The translations under genes were made by a program, and so were the position numbers. The notes under the pieces were generated by a model. It saw nothing but the letters and a program-made list of their open reading frames with translations. It searched no databases and was not told the origin of the DNA. This document shows positions 44,592-60,596 of a stretch of 64,000 nt of DNA, one piece after another. Position 1 is the first letter of the stretch. Every line of letters begins with the position of its first letter. This DNA comes from Mytilinidion resinicola (Eukaryota; Ascomycota; Dothideomycetes; Mytilinidiales; Mytilinidiaceae), in assembly GCF_010093595.1 (NCBI RefSeq), contig NW_022985443.1, positions 1,092,804-1,156,803 of the forward strand, written 5' to 3'.

Positions 44592-46190
44592 ATGTCTGAC
44601 ATCGTTTCCAACCCGCCAACTCAAGCAGGTGCTGAGTCAAAGAGTGCTCGCAAGAAGAAGGCCAAGGCTGCAGCAGCTACACCCGCGACCGCGCCTGGAA
44701 AGACGACCTCGGAAATCAGCTCTTCTTCACCGGCCGCGGAGAAGCTCAATGGAACCGACGCGAACGTGGAGAGCCAATATGTCAAGGACCTCCAACGGTA
44801 AGCTTCCTCATCAAATAAGCTCAGGAAGGACACGGTCACTGATTGAGTTGGACTTATAGATCTATCCGAAGCACCCAAAAAAAACTGGTATGTCTCTTTG
44901 CCGCTTCTATCCTGGCGTGACCCCAAGCTAACAGTCAGGTCTCCAGAATCTGATGCAAAAGGTGGACTCTGTAATCGCAGAAAACCCCGACGTATCCCTC
45001 GACGATCTGGTTGCTTCCCGCAAAATCAACAACGACCAAAAGGCACAGGCGCTGAAGAAACCCGGCCTCCAAGCTCAGCTCGCTCAGTACGAAGAGCAGC
45101 TTACCCAGTTCAAGAAGTTCGACGCCGAATACAAGCAAAAGGTGGCAGCAGAGAAGGAGGCTCTACAATCTGCACACAAGGAGGAATTGGAGAAGCTACG
45201 CGAGACCCTGAAGGCGGAAGCGGCGGCCGAGGCGCACAAGGCGTTCAAGGACCGCTTCTTGACCCTCTCACGATTCCTACGCGCGGCTGCTGCCAGGCGC
45301 CAGCTCGAGGACGACGACACTGATGTCACCAAGGCATTTGAGGGCGCGTTGCTTCTGGTGTATGGTGGTGATGCATCAGCAGTCTCGGCGGCCGAGAAGC
45401 TGATTGAAGGCACTGAAGACAATGTTCCCTCCACCGAGGGTGCGGCATTGAATGTCACCTGTAAGCACCTTTCTTAGATTTTGGGAGAGTGTCGACGACC
45501 CTGAACAGTCAACGAGTTCTCATGCTAATTGCCTGTACAGACGCCGAAATCAAACAGGCCGCTCTCGACGAGGCTCCTTTCGCAGCCGAAGAGGCGTGGG
45601 TCGAGGACGTTGCACAGTCGCAGGCTGCAGCGGCGGATTCGGAGGCCACCCACCCTATATCGACCGACCCTACAATTGCGCACGCGGGATTGACGGAGCT
45701 GGACACTTCGGGCACTATTACAAACGGCGAAACTGAGGTGCTCGATACTCCTAACGCGCCAGCTGCATCTAGCATTGATGCTGGTGCTGCTAATGCGGCT
45801 GCGGACGAGCAGTGGGACAAGCAGGCCTCCGCTGTTTCGGACGACCCTCTCACCGAGTCGTTCGAGATGATTCCCCGCGACCCTGCCGAGACTGAATCAC
45901 CGGCAGTAGCGGCACCGAACAACAGCACGCAGAGCTGGGCTGATGACACCCCGGACGCTACCCCAGCAGCTCCTGCGAACGGCAACGACGGATTCCACGA
46001 GGTCCAACACCGTGGCAGGGGCCGAGGAGGATTTCAAGGCGAGGGCCGCGGTGGTGGCGGATATCGCGGACGTGGTGGACGAGGAGGAGAAGGCCGGGGC
46101 CGAGGACGTGGCCGTGGAGAGGGAGGCTTTCGCGGCGGACGCGGTCGTGGTGGATTCAGGGGCGGAGAACGTGGCGGCGCGCCACAGTAA
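44592..46190 (+). CDS. YAG7-like protein with C-terminal RGG repeats
   Basis: Exons 44592-44797, 44860-44887, 44947-45460 and 45541-46190 give 465 residues; exon 2 is only 28 nt. The conserved core LMQKVDSVIAENPDVSLDDL and ASRKINNDQKAQALKKPGLQ, the coiled-coil EELEKLRETLKAEAAAEAHK, and FLTLSRFLRAAAARR through VYGGDASAVSAAEKLIEG match a fungal family related to yeast Yag7. An acidic, Ala-rich region follows. About 50 residues of Arg-Gly-Gly repeats (GRGRGGFQGEGRGGGGYRG) end the protein and are typical RNA-binding and arginine-methylation sites. The N-terminus is Lys-rich (ARKKKAKAAAA). An RNA-associated role is inferred from the RGG tail; the family has no firm biochemical function that I know. 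Confidence 0.85.
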
Positions 46191-46929
46191 GTCAGTCACT
46201 TCGAAGCTTGCCTCTCCCACGCTATCGGCGGAAAGGGGGGGATCGCATCTGGTTGACTAGGTTCATCGACCCGAATTGTGGCGCATGTGGAAGGGGTCGT
46301 CAGTTGGGTTTCCGATAGGTTTTGTGGTTTCTTCTTCTGCTTCCCACCATGTCCAAGCATTTTGAGCGGTTGCGCACAAAAAAGAAAGGGCTATGCACTT
46401 TGCATGTGGTCTTTCGTCGAAATCATATCTGCATAGCAATGGAGCCGTGGGTTCTCAAAATATATCAGTCAGCTGCCTAGGCTTCTTTGTAATTCTCTGT
46501 GGCTATTAGGGGGTTTCGGTGGCTCAGGATGCTGGCTCTAAAATCGTGAACTCATGTGTCATTCGTTTTGCTCTCTTGCTTCTTTTGCGAGTGGCTTCTT
46601 TTGCGGGTGGCTTCTTCTGCGAGTGGCTTCTGCGAGTGGCTTCTTCTGCAAGTGTTGTGGGGAACTGTCTTTGTACACCTCGACACTGCTTGACGGGCTT
46701 CACCCCGCTTCAAAAAACTGATCAAGATGTAGGTTGGTGATTATGCCAGACCTTTTACCTCCTTACGCCACTCCGCGCAGTGGCAGATGAAAATCCGCAC
46801 CCTCATGAATCAGTGAAGCGTGTGCTGCAACCCACCTACCCACACGCCGAATTAGTCACTACGTCGTCCGCTCTCATCCCATCCCTAGACTGTGAGTAGA
46901 AGTTTCAGCCCGGGCACCAGCCGCTCTCG
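46191..46929. other. Intergenic with a degenerate minisatellite
   Basis: Downstream of the YAG7-like gene. No gene is supported. A 16-bp tandem array lies at 46578-46654. Confidence 0.45.
46578..46654. repeat. 16-bp minisatellite, five copies
   Basis: Five tandem units of GCTTCTTYTGCGAGTG. The fourth unit is shortened to 13 bp, and single substitutions mark the others. Confidence 0.85.
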
Positions 46930-47430
46930 TCACAGCAGCTCCTGCGCGTCCGTCGCACCGGTGTGCCCGGGGGGTGCCCGGCCCAAGCCAAGAGGGATGA
47001 CCAACTTCCGCTTACCTGGTCTGCGTGGGGATGCGGCTCTGAGTGGTAGGGCTGAAAGAGAGATAGCCGAGAATGTGGAGGCAAGCGTGGGCTTTTGTTT
47101 TTCCTCGGGCCATGCACAGCATGCTTCCTTCTCCCGACGCAGGTACGGGGTGATCGGTGGCGACTCCGCGCTGGTACGTGTCTGGCGTTCTCCGAACGGT
47201 TCTTGGGCCGTGAGAGGGGTTGCGATGCTACCAGACACGGTTTTATTGAGGGTGATGGGTTTGAAGGGGGCGGTGAGGGCGATGAGGGGAGTTTTGGGGT
47301 TGTGGACGAGGCGGAGGAGGGTAGAGACCCCTCCAATCGGGGCGTCTGAGGATGCATGGAGCCGCAACGCGAGCCGGATGGTGTAGAGGGTTGTGATAGG
47401 GAGGTCGAAGTAGATCCACGTGACGGTCAT
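46930..47430 (-). CDS. Hypothetical protein
   Basis: 166 residues with a moderately hydrophobic N-terminus (WIYFDLPITTLYTIRLALRL) and a Pro/Arg-rich remainder. The other five frames also contain long ORFs here because the DNA is GC-rich, so openness alone is weak evidence. No domain recognised. It would be divergent from the KDM4 gene. Confidence 0.3.
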   Translation of the reverse strand: MTVTWIYFDLPITTLYTIRLALRLHASSDAPIGGVSTLLRLVHNPKTPLIALTAPFKPITLNKTVSGSIATPLTAQEPFGERQTRTSAESPPITPYLRREKEACCAWPEEKQKPTLASTFSAISLSALPLRAASPRRPGKRKLVIPLGLGRAPPGHTGATDAQELL

Positions 47431-48111
47431 GATGAATGTAGTGTGTTCTTCTACGAATTCGAAAATCTAGAGCGATGAATTACACGTCTTGTATGTGCAC
47501 CTATGTGCCTCTTTCTCGGGCGCCATTGAGACTGTCAAAGCAGAATGATCACCTCTCGCACATGTTTCTGAAGATGTTATGAAGCGTATTTTTAGGGCGT
47601 CCAAATAGGACGGAGAATTGCAGCATTGATGAACACAAAAACTGCGAAAGGGAGTTTGTAATATCTACAGAAGCTGTATTTGTTTGGCAGCTTCTTGAAA
47701 CCTCTACACATACATTTGAAACCACAGGGGTCCCTCCGCAATACCGGCTGAAGAGTGACAGGCCTGGAGCCGGGGTATCTTTTGGGCTGGAGTGGCACGA
47801 TTATGGAGTGACATCCCTCGGATCGAAACTAACCTATAAAAGACTAGCGCCTTTGCCGACATTGAACCTCAACTTCCAGACTCCAGGGCCTCCACGACCA
47901 GCATTCCTGAACAACCTCACTGCTGACCCTCAAACCGCATCCGACGAACCATCGGAATCGCCCATTATCGATGCGACACAAGTAGGAAGGTTGTCGTTGT
48001 TGATTTCGCCCCGCGCGATCGTGCCCAGGACACCTCGGGCCCCCCAACCCCCCAATCAACATCGCAGCTTCTGCATCAACACCCACGACGAGCGAGAAGC
48101 TACAAGTCGCC
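47431..48111. promoter_or_regulatory. Upstream region of the KDM4-type gene
   Basis: 681 bp. The last 300 bp are C-rich and include short runs fitting a leader. No other gene is supported. Confidence 0.4.
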
Positions 48112-52415
<4,304 letters not shown>

Positions 52416-53556
52416 AGGGGTTCCTGGAGAATGTCAACGAAGCAATATGAACGGTAATGGTAATGGTTATTATGACGGTCGGGCGGCACATGTATGAGTA
52501 GAAAACATCATTCTTACTCGCCACTGGCGTTGGGATCTTCGATGTTTTACTCGGATCAGTTTTTGGGCGGCGTGATACGTCACCGGGCTACCCTAGATAG
52601 GGCTTATGCCCACGGGCTCTACGGGCTATGTTTTTTCTCTACTTGCTTTCCTTTTCTTGCTTTGCTGGCGGTGGTTCTTTTAATTTACGGGGTTGCTGTC
52701 TTTGAATGGGAATACCAGTGGCCCAGTGGTCCCGTTACGGTGGGTGGCGTCTTAGTTCACGGGATTGGGGGTCGAGAAGATGGGTACGTATCCCTGGGTT
52801 CTGGCTTTCTGCATTGCGGTGTACAACAATCGGAGTCTGCGATGCTTTGTTAGAAGGGCGGCTTTTGCCAGCTCTTTAATGGATGGTACATAGGGAACGA
52901 GGATAGTTCTCATCGTGTAGATAGCAATGCAAATGTTTGCTTTGTGTGTTGAATTGGTCCTCGCCTTGATGCATTTTGAAATAGTTTTTATGATAGACTT
53001 GACTTCGTAAATCAATGTGCTCCCAAGGCCTGATTCCGACTACTCGCACAGTGTCGATTGCCCGACGCCCCAGATTAGACCGTAGAATTGGGGATCTTTT
53101 ATAGTTTGTCAAGATGTATAAACAGGAGCCAGTCCGTGCGATTTGAATTCGGTTTTAGCATGCTATTGACAGGGCTCGTAGATTAGACTCTGGAATCAGA
53201 GCAAGGTTGAGATGTATCGGAGCCAGTCCAATATTTAGACTTCGAGTCAACTTGAGCAATCAAACGCCCCAAATCAGTGTCAATATCCTCTCCACAATAC
53301 CATAGCCTTACCTCGATTTTCAAATTCGGGAACATTGGAGTTGCATTCTCGAAAATATATATGATGTCCTCATCACTGCTGATTCGCTCATCGCGAACCC
53401 CTCCACATCGCTCGCACGGTCCAGAAAGTAAACAAACATCAGCATGCCTTTACCCAGACCCTTCCTTTCTTTACACGAACATATCTTACCTTCATTTGAA
53501 CGCTCCGCGCGCCTCATCGCGGCTCCAACAATGCGCTTATCTTTATCGCCATCACA
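52416..53556. other. Intergenic
   Basis: 1.1 kb. No supported gene; it holds the 3' flank of the demethylase gene and T-rich DNA. Confidence 0.45.
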
Positions 53557-54703
53557 ATGTACGAACACATCTTCAGCTGCGCATCCGTCGTCTCCGTCTG
53601 GAAGAACCTACGAGCCGGACCAGGACAGGATGGGCTAGTCGTGACGTTCCAATACCCACGAGGAACGGGCGTAACACCTGCCGCAAACACAAATGGGATC
53701 ATTGGGAAACTTGGAGGAGTAGGAAAGTCTGGAGGTGTAGAGGGAACCGTCAAAGCGAGCCAGATCGGGCTGATCGTGCCCTGGCGCAGTCTGAGGGAGC
53801 AGGAGAAGCAGGCGAAAGAGAGGGAGAGGGAGATCGCCGAGTGCGTCGTTAGGCTCGTTGGAGAAGTGGGATTTGAAGGTTCGTGGAATAGGGCTTGTGT
53901 ATTATTGAAGCTGAAGACTGACGCGAATATGAATCGCAGAACTTCCCCCATCTCTCCAAAACTCCGCGTCCTCGAACCCCTACATCCAGATCCGCCATAT
54001 TGCAGCCGGCATATCGCGTCAGATGAGCAGAGTAGAGTGCGCGATGATGGATAACGCGCCGTATGCGCGTGGAAAGAATCTACATACGGGTGGTGAGATC
54101 GTGCGCAAGTTTCTGCCGTCTATCACTGCGCTTTTCCGGCAGGATCCGGCTCCGCGACGTATGACCTTTGAGTTGCTTGTTGAGCTGAAGGATATCGTAC
54201 TTTTTGGGACCGCGTGCGCGGACAGGGAGCTCGTAGAGGATGATTTGAACGGGTACACGAGTTTTGAAGAGGTGGATGAGGCGTTAGCAAAATCACTTGG
54301 AGAGAGCGCAAAGGAGAGATGGCTGGATGATGAAGACGAAATTTTATATCATTTGGAGGGCTTCGAGACGACGGCCGAGGCTATGAAGAGGCTTGGTGTG
54401 GATGATTTCTGTGCGAAGGCTATTATTACACTCAAACGAATGGTCGATCGACGAACGCTGTTTGAGTTTGCACAGAATAAGAAGAAGAGGGATGGGAGGT
54501 GCAGGGAGTACTCGAGATGCATGAAATGGGCAGAGACAGCGTGGAAGCAGGGCGGCGGGTGCAGGAGAGGATGTAAGAATGAAGATGAAGATCCGGAGGG
54601 CTTGCCTAGTTGGCATTCGAGCAGTAGGCACTTTGTGAAAAGCGGAATGATTTCTATGAGTAATGGGAGCTCGGGCGCCAAGAGACTGGAGTCTAAGGGA
54701 TGA
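53557..54703 (+). CDS. Hypothetical protein, two exons
   Basis: Two overlapping ORFs join cleanly across a 61-bp intron (GTTCGT donor at 53879, ACTGAC branch, CGCAG acceptor ending 53939). Exons 53557-53878 and 53940-54703 give 361 residues. Splicing produces GEVGFEELPPSLQNSASS. Visible features are a charged helix (REQEKQAKEREREIAECV), SNPYIQIRHIAAGISRQMSR, an acidic region around EEVDEALAKSLGESAKER, and a Cys-rich basic C-terminus (RCREYSRCMKW ... GGGCRRGCKNED). No known domain. Compositional coherence across the junction is the main support. Confidence 0.6.
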
Positions 54704-55070
54704 GAAAGCTGGAAATTTGGGCAGGAGTTTTGCGACTGGTATACCCTTTTTTACTCAACTAAGTTTTCTTTTGTCACACTTTTTCAAGTCGAAAAACGGC
54801 CTTACTTGTCATCTGGTAGGGAGAGCACAATGCCTTATATTGTAGCTGTCTGTAGTGATTTCAGAGGTCAGAACCATATGAAGTTCAGTATATTGTAGGA
54901 ACAGAAACTCGCGACGTCGCCCCAGCAGCGGTAGAGGGACATACACAGCCCGGAACCCTAATATATTCCCCTAGCCATCTAGTACCTCAATCACCTCTAC
55001 ATGAACTGGCAGTAAAGTTCGTGGATATTCATGACGAGATACTGTATAAGGCGGTTGATTCGCTCCGACT
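54704..55070. other. Intergenic
   Basis: No gene seen. The region is AT-richer than the gene-dense part of the window. Confidence 0.4.
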
Positions 55071-55496
55071 TCAACTAGATATCCATCGTATTCTCTCCGT
55101 CGCTGTCATATTCTCCATCGCCATCTTCATCTCAGTTAATGTTAATTCCTGCATCTCTATCGCCATCTTCATCTCCGTTTCCGTCAAGTTCTCCTTCGTC
55201 ATTATCTTCTTTATCTCCACCATATTCTGGACTGCCACCTTCTTCTCTATAAAGTCCATTCTCGCCTCGTTCTCAATTGCGTCCCTCAGATCCTCTAAAT
55301 CCAAACATTTCCTTGCCGGCATAAATCTCAATTGCCCCATCATGAGCACCCAAAGCAGGACCCGCAAGTACATGAAGTATCGTATATATCGGTGGAGGAT
55401 TGGGTTCAGGGTCAAGAACACCCTGAATGCTACAAGGGTACGGATGACTCCTAGGATATCTGCAGTGCGGCGCAGTTCACACACAATTTCTCTCAC
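55071..55496 (-). CDS. Hypothetical small protein
   Basis: 141 residues with a hydrophobic, Arg-spaced N-terminal half (FRVFLTLNPILHRYIRYFMY) and a Met/Glu-rich helical C-terminus in which TEMKMA occurs twice, from a local DNA duplication. A longer ORF overlaps on the other strand (55021-55602). Coding status is uncertain. Confidence 0.3.
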   Translation of the reverse strand: MREIVCELRRTADILGVIRTLVAFRVFLTLNPILHRYIRYFMYLRVLLWVLMMGQLRFMPARKCLDLEDLRDAIENEARMDFIEKKVAVQNMVEIKKIMTKENLTETEMKMAIEMQELTLTEMKMAMENMTATERIRWISS

Positions 55497-56025
55497 TAGC
55501 CAACCGTTGTCAAATTGTATCCTGAGTCCTCCATCGTATTTGATTGCTTTGTTTCAACGATATCGCGCAGGTGAGTCAGGATTCGGTCAAGCTGCCAGTT
55601 AGTTGGTGGCTGGGAAAAGTGCGCACGATGAGTCGTCTATAATTCAGCCTCTTGTCAATGCCCTTCGCTAGGTTTCGTGCGCTAATGAAAGCAGGTCCTC
55701 CGAAAGGCGAACAAGTGGGACTAAGACGTAGGTGCGCTCTGGTTGTCCATTTATGACAGTACGCCGCGCTATTCAACTGAATCCTTTCATGACTTCTAAA
55801 CATCTAGGCTTGTGGCTTGCATCAGATCACTTGGCATTTTCGGGAACGTGGTGTGGAAGTCGAATATGATTTCATTTCCTTCGCCTCCAGAGCCACGGCT
55901 TGGGCTCATCTAGTGTCCAACAAGGGGCCATCGACTTGCTATTTTCAAACCGTATGCATATAGAAAGGTTCGCGGTTCGAACGACCCCTAAAGGCGGCTA
56001 TTGCTTCCAATAACCGTAGCATTTT

Positions 56026-56343
56026 CTACCTTCTCGCGACGTTTCCAGCTATTGCGAGTCTCTCAAAGGTCCCGATAGCCATAACAAATACCGCACCAAC
56101 GATGATATAAATCACTCGTTTACGCCATCGAGCTGCTTGGGGTAAACTGACTACCAAAAACCAGAGGATGAGGAGTATGAATGTTAACAGAGCCAATAGA
56201 TTGAGCTCTTGGGCGTGCTGAACTTTTTGAGTGTGGCGTATTGCGATTTGGATGAACCTCATTTTCTTGCGGGTATCATCGAGTCGGGTTTGAATGTCTG
56301 CGCTATCCTGGGTGGATTGCATTGGGCGAGTCTTGGCCATCAT
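56026..56343 (-). CDS. Small putative membrane protein
   Basis: 105 residues. A charged N-terminal helix (DIQTRLDDTRKKMRFIQ) is followed by two clean membrane spans (LLALLTFILLILWFLVVSL and VIYIIVGAVFVMAIGTF) separated by a basic loop (RWRKR). The hairpin topology looks genuine. No family recognised. Confidence 0.45.
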   Translation of the reverse strand: MMAKTRPMQSTQDSADIQTRLDDTRKKMRFIQIAIRHTQKVQHAQELNLLALLTFILLILWFLVVSLPQAARWRKRVIYIIVGAVFVMAIGTFERLAIAGNVARR

Positions 56344-56820
56344 GACTGCAGGTTGTGAGCCGGAATCAGAGATTGATACAGGAAGTGGTCAGTGGGTGGT
56401 CAGTGAGTGGTTTATATCAAGCCTATAATGGCCCCGTTATGTTTGTTATGCTAACAGCAAGCAATACTCAGATGATCTAGTGAGTTCTAGAAGAATGTCC
56501 CCACTCCGATGCCCGACGAACCTATTCCTTAGGGTGCTAGATGACTACCCGAGCCACCTGACCCCTTGCCTACTTATATCCAGTCGATAGTAAACTCCGA
56601 ATCCCTGACCATCCACCTTCAAGACAAATCCAGCCTAGTAGTAATACTCAAGACTTAGCATATATCTATAAGATCCAGGTAACAGAGACTCAAGTTGTAG
56701 TATAGCCGACCGGTTGTCTTGCAAAGTAGCGACCGACTACGATCTCCACGAGCCGGGCACACCCCAGCTACTCGATCCACCACCTGAAGATCCTCCGCCA
56801 TATCGGCCACCTGGTCCGGC

Positions 56821-57153
56821 TCATTTCTCCGGATTCGATCTATCAGCGGGGTTTGCCCGGTTTTCTGTGTCGATGGAGCCGGCCTGGGCATAGCGTGGCT
56901 GACGAGTACTCCCTGGAATCCGTCGACCGATCGCCGTCCAAGGGTTGACTAGGTATCCGTCGTTTACGCTCATCCAGAGCCATATGGTGATGAAGGTAAC
57001 ATCTACAAGAACGAACGGAAAGCAGAAAACGACCATTTCTTCTCCGGCTGAGCCCGAGCTGAGCCAAGTTGGTGCGATGTTGTGAGTTATGGAGCTGAGG
57101 GCGTGAGGTGGCCCTGGTGGGTCTGCTGGGTTTGCGGTTGTTGCTCTTAGCAA
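56821..57153 (-). CDS. Hypothetical protein with one hydrophobic segment
   Basis: 110 residues with one probable membrane span (MVVFCFPFVLVDVTFITIWL) near residues 40-60 and a polar tail. No homologue recalled. It lies in a gene-poor, repeat-containing stretch and may be chance. Confidence 0.3.
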   Translation of the reverse strand: MLRATTANPADPPGPPHALSSITHNIAPTWLSSGSAGEEMVVFCFPFVLVDVTFITIWLWMSVNDGYLVNPWTAIGRRIPGSTRQPRYAQAGSIDTENRANPADRSNPEK

Positions 57154-57619
57154 GGCTGTGGTTTGAGAAGGTTATTTAGGGGTATTTATAAGTCGCTGTT
57201 GGGCACATGGTGAATTCCTTGTCGACTCCTCTCCCTGAACTATCCAAGAGCTTCCATATCTATCTCCGATACCAAGCCGCGACAGCCAGTAATTATGCTC
57301 AATTCCACAATATGGCGTATACTCCTATTTTTTTCCCACGGAAATCCCTAGCCTGCTTTCTTAGAAGGGTGGCTAATTCATCTAATATAGGCTGCAAATG
57401 GATTTGTTTCCGCTGTATCAAACAGCTTGTTAGATCTAAGTCGTTTGGGGCTTCACATTCCAACACCTATCTCCCCGCTAAGCTCGAGTTTGTGTCAAAT
57501 ACCAGAGTTCGATATGGTCGATTACCTTAATAAGTCCGATGACGTTAAGGAGCTACAGGTGGTCATCGCGGGTCTCTTAGTTATTGTTTTCTACTCAACT
57601 ATCCTGGCGTCTGCAAAAT

Positions 57620-57755
57620 TATCCTTGGTTCCCCCGTTGCCGTCTGAGGTGGCCCGGCAAGCTTACAGACCCTGCAAAACGGTGGATTTACGTTTCATGC
57701 AGATCTTCCAAGATATGTTGAGGTACTTCAGACAGCGGTAGGTGCGTGTACACAG
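57620..57755 (+). mobile_element. MITE-like repeat, copy C
   Basis: It contains CCGTCTGAGGTGGCCC on the left and TACTTCAGACAGCGGTAG followed by GTGTACACAG on the right, matching copies A and B in order and spacing but diverged in the middle. Confidence 0.6.
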
Positions 57756-57930
57756 ACTCTTGGCCTAGTGGAGGGTCCCATTGGTCCCCTGGCTCCTGTA
57801 GCATTTCACATTTGCATCCAACCTCTTCTACAGTGCGTGGTCATAGATATTCGCACACCCTTCTGCTATCGCCTAAAACGCCTTATAATATTTCAGGGAA
57901 TCTAGAGTGGGCGGAGCACACTTCCGATCT

Positions 57931-58062
57931 GTGTACACTGGCCTGCCGCTGTCTGGGGTGGCTTTACCAGTTTATCAGCTATTCAAAAGGCGGGACTTCC
58001 GTCTGAAGCGGAAGCCTGAAAATACCATGAGCCACCACAAGCGGTGGCAGAGAAGTGTGCGG
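57931..58062 (+). mobile_element. MITE-like repeat, copy D (132 bp)
   Basis: The left end (GTGTACACTGGCCTGCCG then TGTCTGGGGTGGC) and the reverse-complemented right end (CACACTTCTCTGCCACCG then CTTGTGGTGGC) match at 21 of 32 positions. This gives imperfect terminal inverted repeats. It lies about 270 bp upstream of the ORF at 58330. Confidence 0.7.
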
Positions 58063-58329
58063 ATATCTGTGACGAGACACAGTACATATCTCCAGACCTC
58101 ACAGAGAATCGACGGTCGATGATGAATAGCATCATAACCTGGAGTCTTTTCATTCCTATTATCTCTCACTACAGCCCCAGTGGCGGTGTAGGTCAAGTGA
58201 GGTGGTTGGTCTGCTGCGGCCTAAGCTCATCCACCTCCACTTCCTTCGCCTCACCTCCATACACCTCCAACCACCAACCTGCAGCCCACTCTCCGACATC
58301 AAGTCCAGTCTCGAACACAAGCACTTTAC

Positions 58330-59412
58330 ATGGCCATGTCCACCATGTCTCTCAACACCGCAAAGCGGAAGGCGGAGCCAGATTTTCAGCTCGAAGACTA
58401 TGCCTTCAACATCTTCGGTCATGCGATGGCTCTCCCGCAAGAGCACCGAGAGCAGGGTGTCCTCATTACGGCTCTCGGCGGCTATTTAGAGAAATATTCA
58501 TGGCGGCCCCGTCTTCTGAACGAGAGACCGTCGATTCAGCTGAACAATCGCGAGAGGAGTGCGCCCGGGCAAGGCTCAAAGCAGTATCTGCTGGTGGGCT
58601 GGATGTCTCGGCTTTACCCTGACCGATATAGAACTCTCATCGTCAAGAAAGGGAGGCCTGCTGGAACTTTCCTCCCGGAGAACGTACTACCCTGGGACGA
58701 CAAGAGCCTTGCCTATATGGTCGTCGCCCCTATACTCAAAGCCAGGCCTCAGATGGTGAAGCTCTATGCCTTGATTCCGACGTCCAACGACCTCACGTCC
58801 CTAAAGAAGCCTTACGAGGTCCATTCAGAATGGGTCTTTTATCTACCTCAGTACCGCGATAGCTCTATAAACCTGAATGATAGGAAAACTTTGTGGAATC
58901 AGAAAGTCCTGGCGCAGTCTGTGAGACCGGATGGAGAGCAAGTCCCAGCCGGGGACGACCAGGAAGCGAGTCGCTTCACTCCTTCGCAAGACAAGGACGG
59001 TGAATCAGAGCCTGAGGATGAGACTTCGCAGGGAGAGTGCTGTATGGACAAGATAATTCAGGTGCTAAAAGAGAAGGACCCAGAACTCAAAGCAAGGCTG
59101 GAAGAGCACCGCGCGGTTAGTCCCTTCCTAGACCTCAAGGTAGAATTCAGAAAGCAAGATTCAATCCGGCTCTACGAATACTGTCAACACACCTGGCCGG
59201 AACTGAAGTGGACGAGTCCGGATGTGCTCCTCCGCATTCGAAAAGCCATGAAACAGAGCACGGCTGCCACTAAAACCCTGCGACATAGTTGGCTCCCGCT
59301 CTTTATCTCCGAAGCTTCTTTCGCACTCAAAGACGACGAGATGCTACAATCTTCCTTAATCATCGACTACATGCTAATTGTGGTAGTCACTATAAGCTCA
59401 CAGGCTCTCTAA
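58330..59412 (+). CDS. Hypothetical protein, intact 360-residue ORF
   Basis: A single open frame of 360 residues with ordinary globular composition. Blocks look structured (YAFNIFGHAMALPQEHREQG; YLLVGWMSRLYPDRYRTLIV; SEWVFYLPQYRD). They are followed by an acidic linker (DKDGESEPEDETSQGE) and a helical C-terminal part (MDKIIQVLKEKDPELKARLE; WPELKWTSPDVLLRIRKAMK). No signal peptide and no known domain. The last ~15 residues are hydrophobic (LIVVVTISSQAL) and may be read-through of an unspliced intron. Flanked by MITE copies, so it may be lineage-specific. Confidence 0.6.
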   Translation: MAMSTMSLNTAKRKAEPDFQLEDYAFNIFGHAMALPQEHREQGVLITALGGYLEKYSWRPRLLNERPSIQLNNRERSAPGQGSKQYLLVGWMSRLYPDRYRTLIVKKGRPAGTFLPENVLPWDDKSLAYMVVAPILKARPQMVKLYALIPTSNDLTSLKKPYEVHSEWVFYLPQYRDSSINLNDRKTLWNQKVLAQSVRPDGEQVPAGDDQEASRFTPSQDKDGESEPEDETSQGECCMDKIIQVLKEKDPELKARLEEHRAVSPFLDLKVEFRKQDSIRLYEYCQHTWPELKWTSPDVLLRIRKAMKQSTAATKTLRHSWLPLFISEASFALKDDEMLQSSLIIDYMLIVVVTISSQAL

Positions 59413-59858
59413 CACCTACCGCCTGCTCTTTGGCCTCTCGGATGGCCCTTCGATATTTGCGACTTGATTACTACCTGAGGTCATCCGGGCTTTGGATCTT
59501 TGAAATCTTTATGGCTAAAACTCTCATACTTGCTTGCTTCTTTGCAACTCCCCAGCCTCTTCCCCTTGCACGTCTTCTCAAAGCAATTGTCTTGATCTCC
59601 TTTCAACCTCAAAAGTTCACACACTACATATCGATTCCACTACCCCGGCTTCCTTTCCACATCCTACGAACGTAGGACCTTCTTTCCTTCATATATCCAA
59701 AAGCCTTCCCATTCAAATTAGTAGGTGCATCCATCTTTCAATTTAAACTATGCGAATCTACCCCCGTTCTACACCCCAACAACTTCGTGAAAACCATACT
59801 TGCCCTTCCGACGGTTAGGCGCTCACTCCATTGATGGCAGCGAATACACTTCGAATCT

Positions 59859-59990
59859 GCGTACACCTGTTAACGCTGTCTAGGGTAGCGTCACAAGTCT
59901 TCTGCTTGTCCAAAATGACAAACTTCTCGCTTTTTCCGAATGGTGAAAATACTATGAAGCTCCTCACGCAATGGTAAACGAGTGTACGGA
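59859..59990 (+). mobile_element. MITE-like repeat, copy E (132 bp)
   Basis: Same length as copy D and alignable end to end: GCGTACACCTG, CGCTGTCTAGGGTAGC, TTGTCCAAAATG, then CACGCAATGGTAAACGAGTG and TACGGA. It is more mutated than D. Confidence 0.6.
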
Positions 59991-60571
59991 TTTCTATGGC
60001 GAGTATCGTGCTAGGGCTTAACCTTTCTTCCATCATTCTAATATCATTCGTGGCGTCTCAATACACTTCCAGCCATCCAAATCACACTTAAATCTATCCC
60101 TTTGACAGCCGCGAAACCTTACCGAGCAGCCTCGGGCAGTAACAGGAGATGTGCATAGATCGATAATGTGGCCCCTAACTCCAGGGCTATAATACTATGT
60201 ATACACATTAACACACTACAAGCGGTGTTAAACAGGTGTTGGGAAACTTTTGTCCTAGTCTTGTATTCCTAGCTACCGTCAAGTTCATGCCTAATTGCTA
60301 GCGATAGCGATCTTATATCTCGAGCACCTCTTCCAGTTTTCTGAAAATCCATCGAAGCACCCCAGGCAATGGAGCCGTCTCCTCATCCACGTGCCCTTCC
60401 CAAAACAAGAACAAAAACCCGCTCCTCACACCAACCCATCTATATATTTCGAGCAAAATTGACCCTACTTGTACTAACCAGCAGGAACCTTGCCCTAGTG
60501 GCGTCGGCCCCGTATCTCCAATATGCTAACCTTAGGTCTTGTGTTTTCTTTTTTGTGTTGTTTGGCTAGGT

Positions 60572-60596
60572 GCGGGTTCGATTCCCGCACTCGTCA
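60572..60596 (+). pseudogene. tRNA 3'-half-like relic followed by a T run
   Basis: A perfect T arm (GCGGG-TTCGATT-CCCGC), then ACTCGTC and A, as in an acceptor 3' strand with discriminator. Nine T residues (60601-60609), a Pol III terminator signature, follow. I could not find the matching 5' strand (expected GACGAGT-like), D arm or anticodon arm upstream, so I call it a relic. A tRNA-derived SINE tail is an alternative. Confidence 0.4.

Noticed and set aside
45084..45985. Two minus-strand Ser/Ala-rich ORFs
   Set aside because: Antisense shadows of the YAG7-like gene, whose exons join in frame with conserved motifs.
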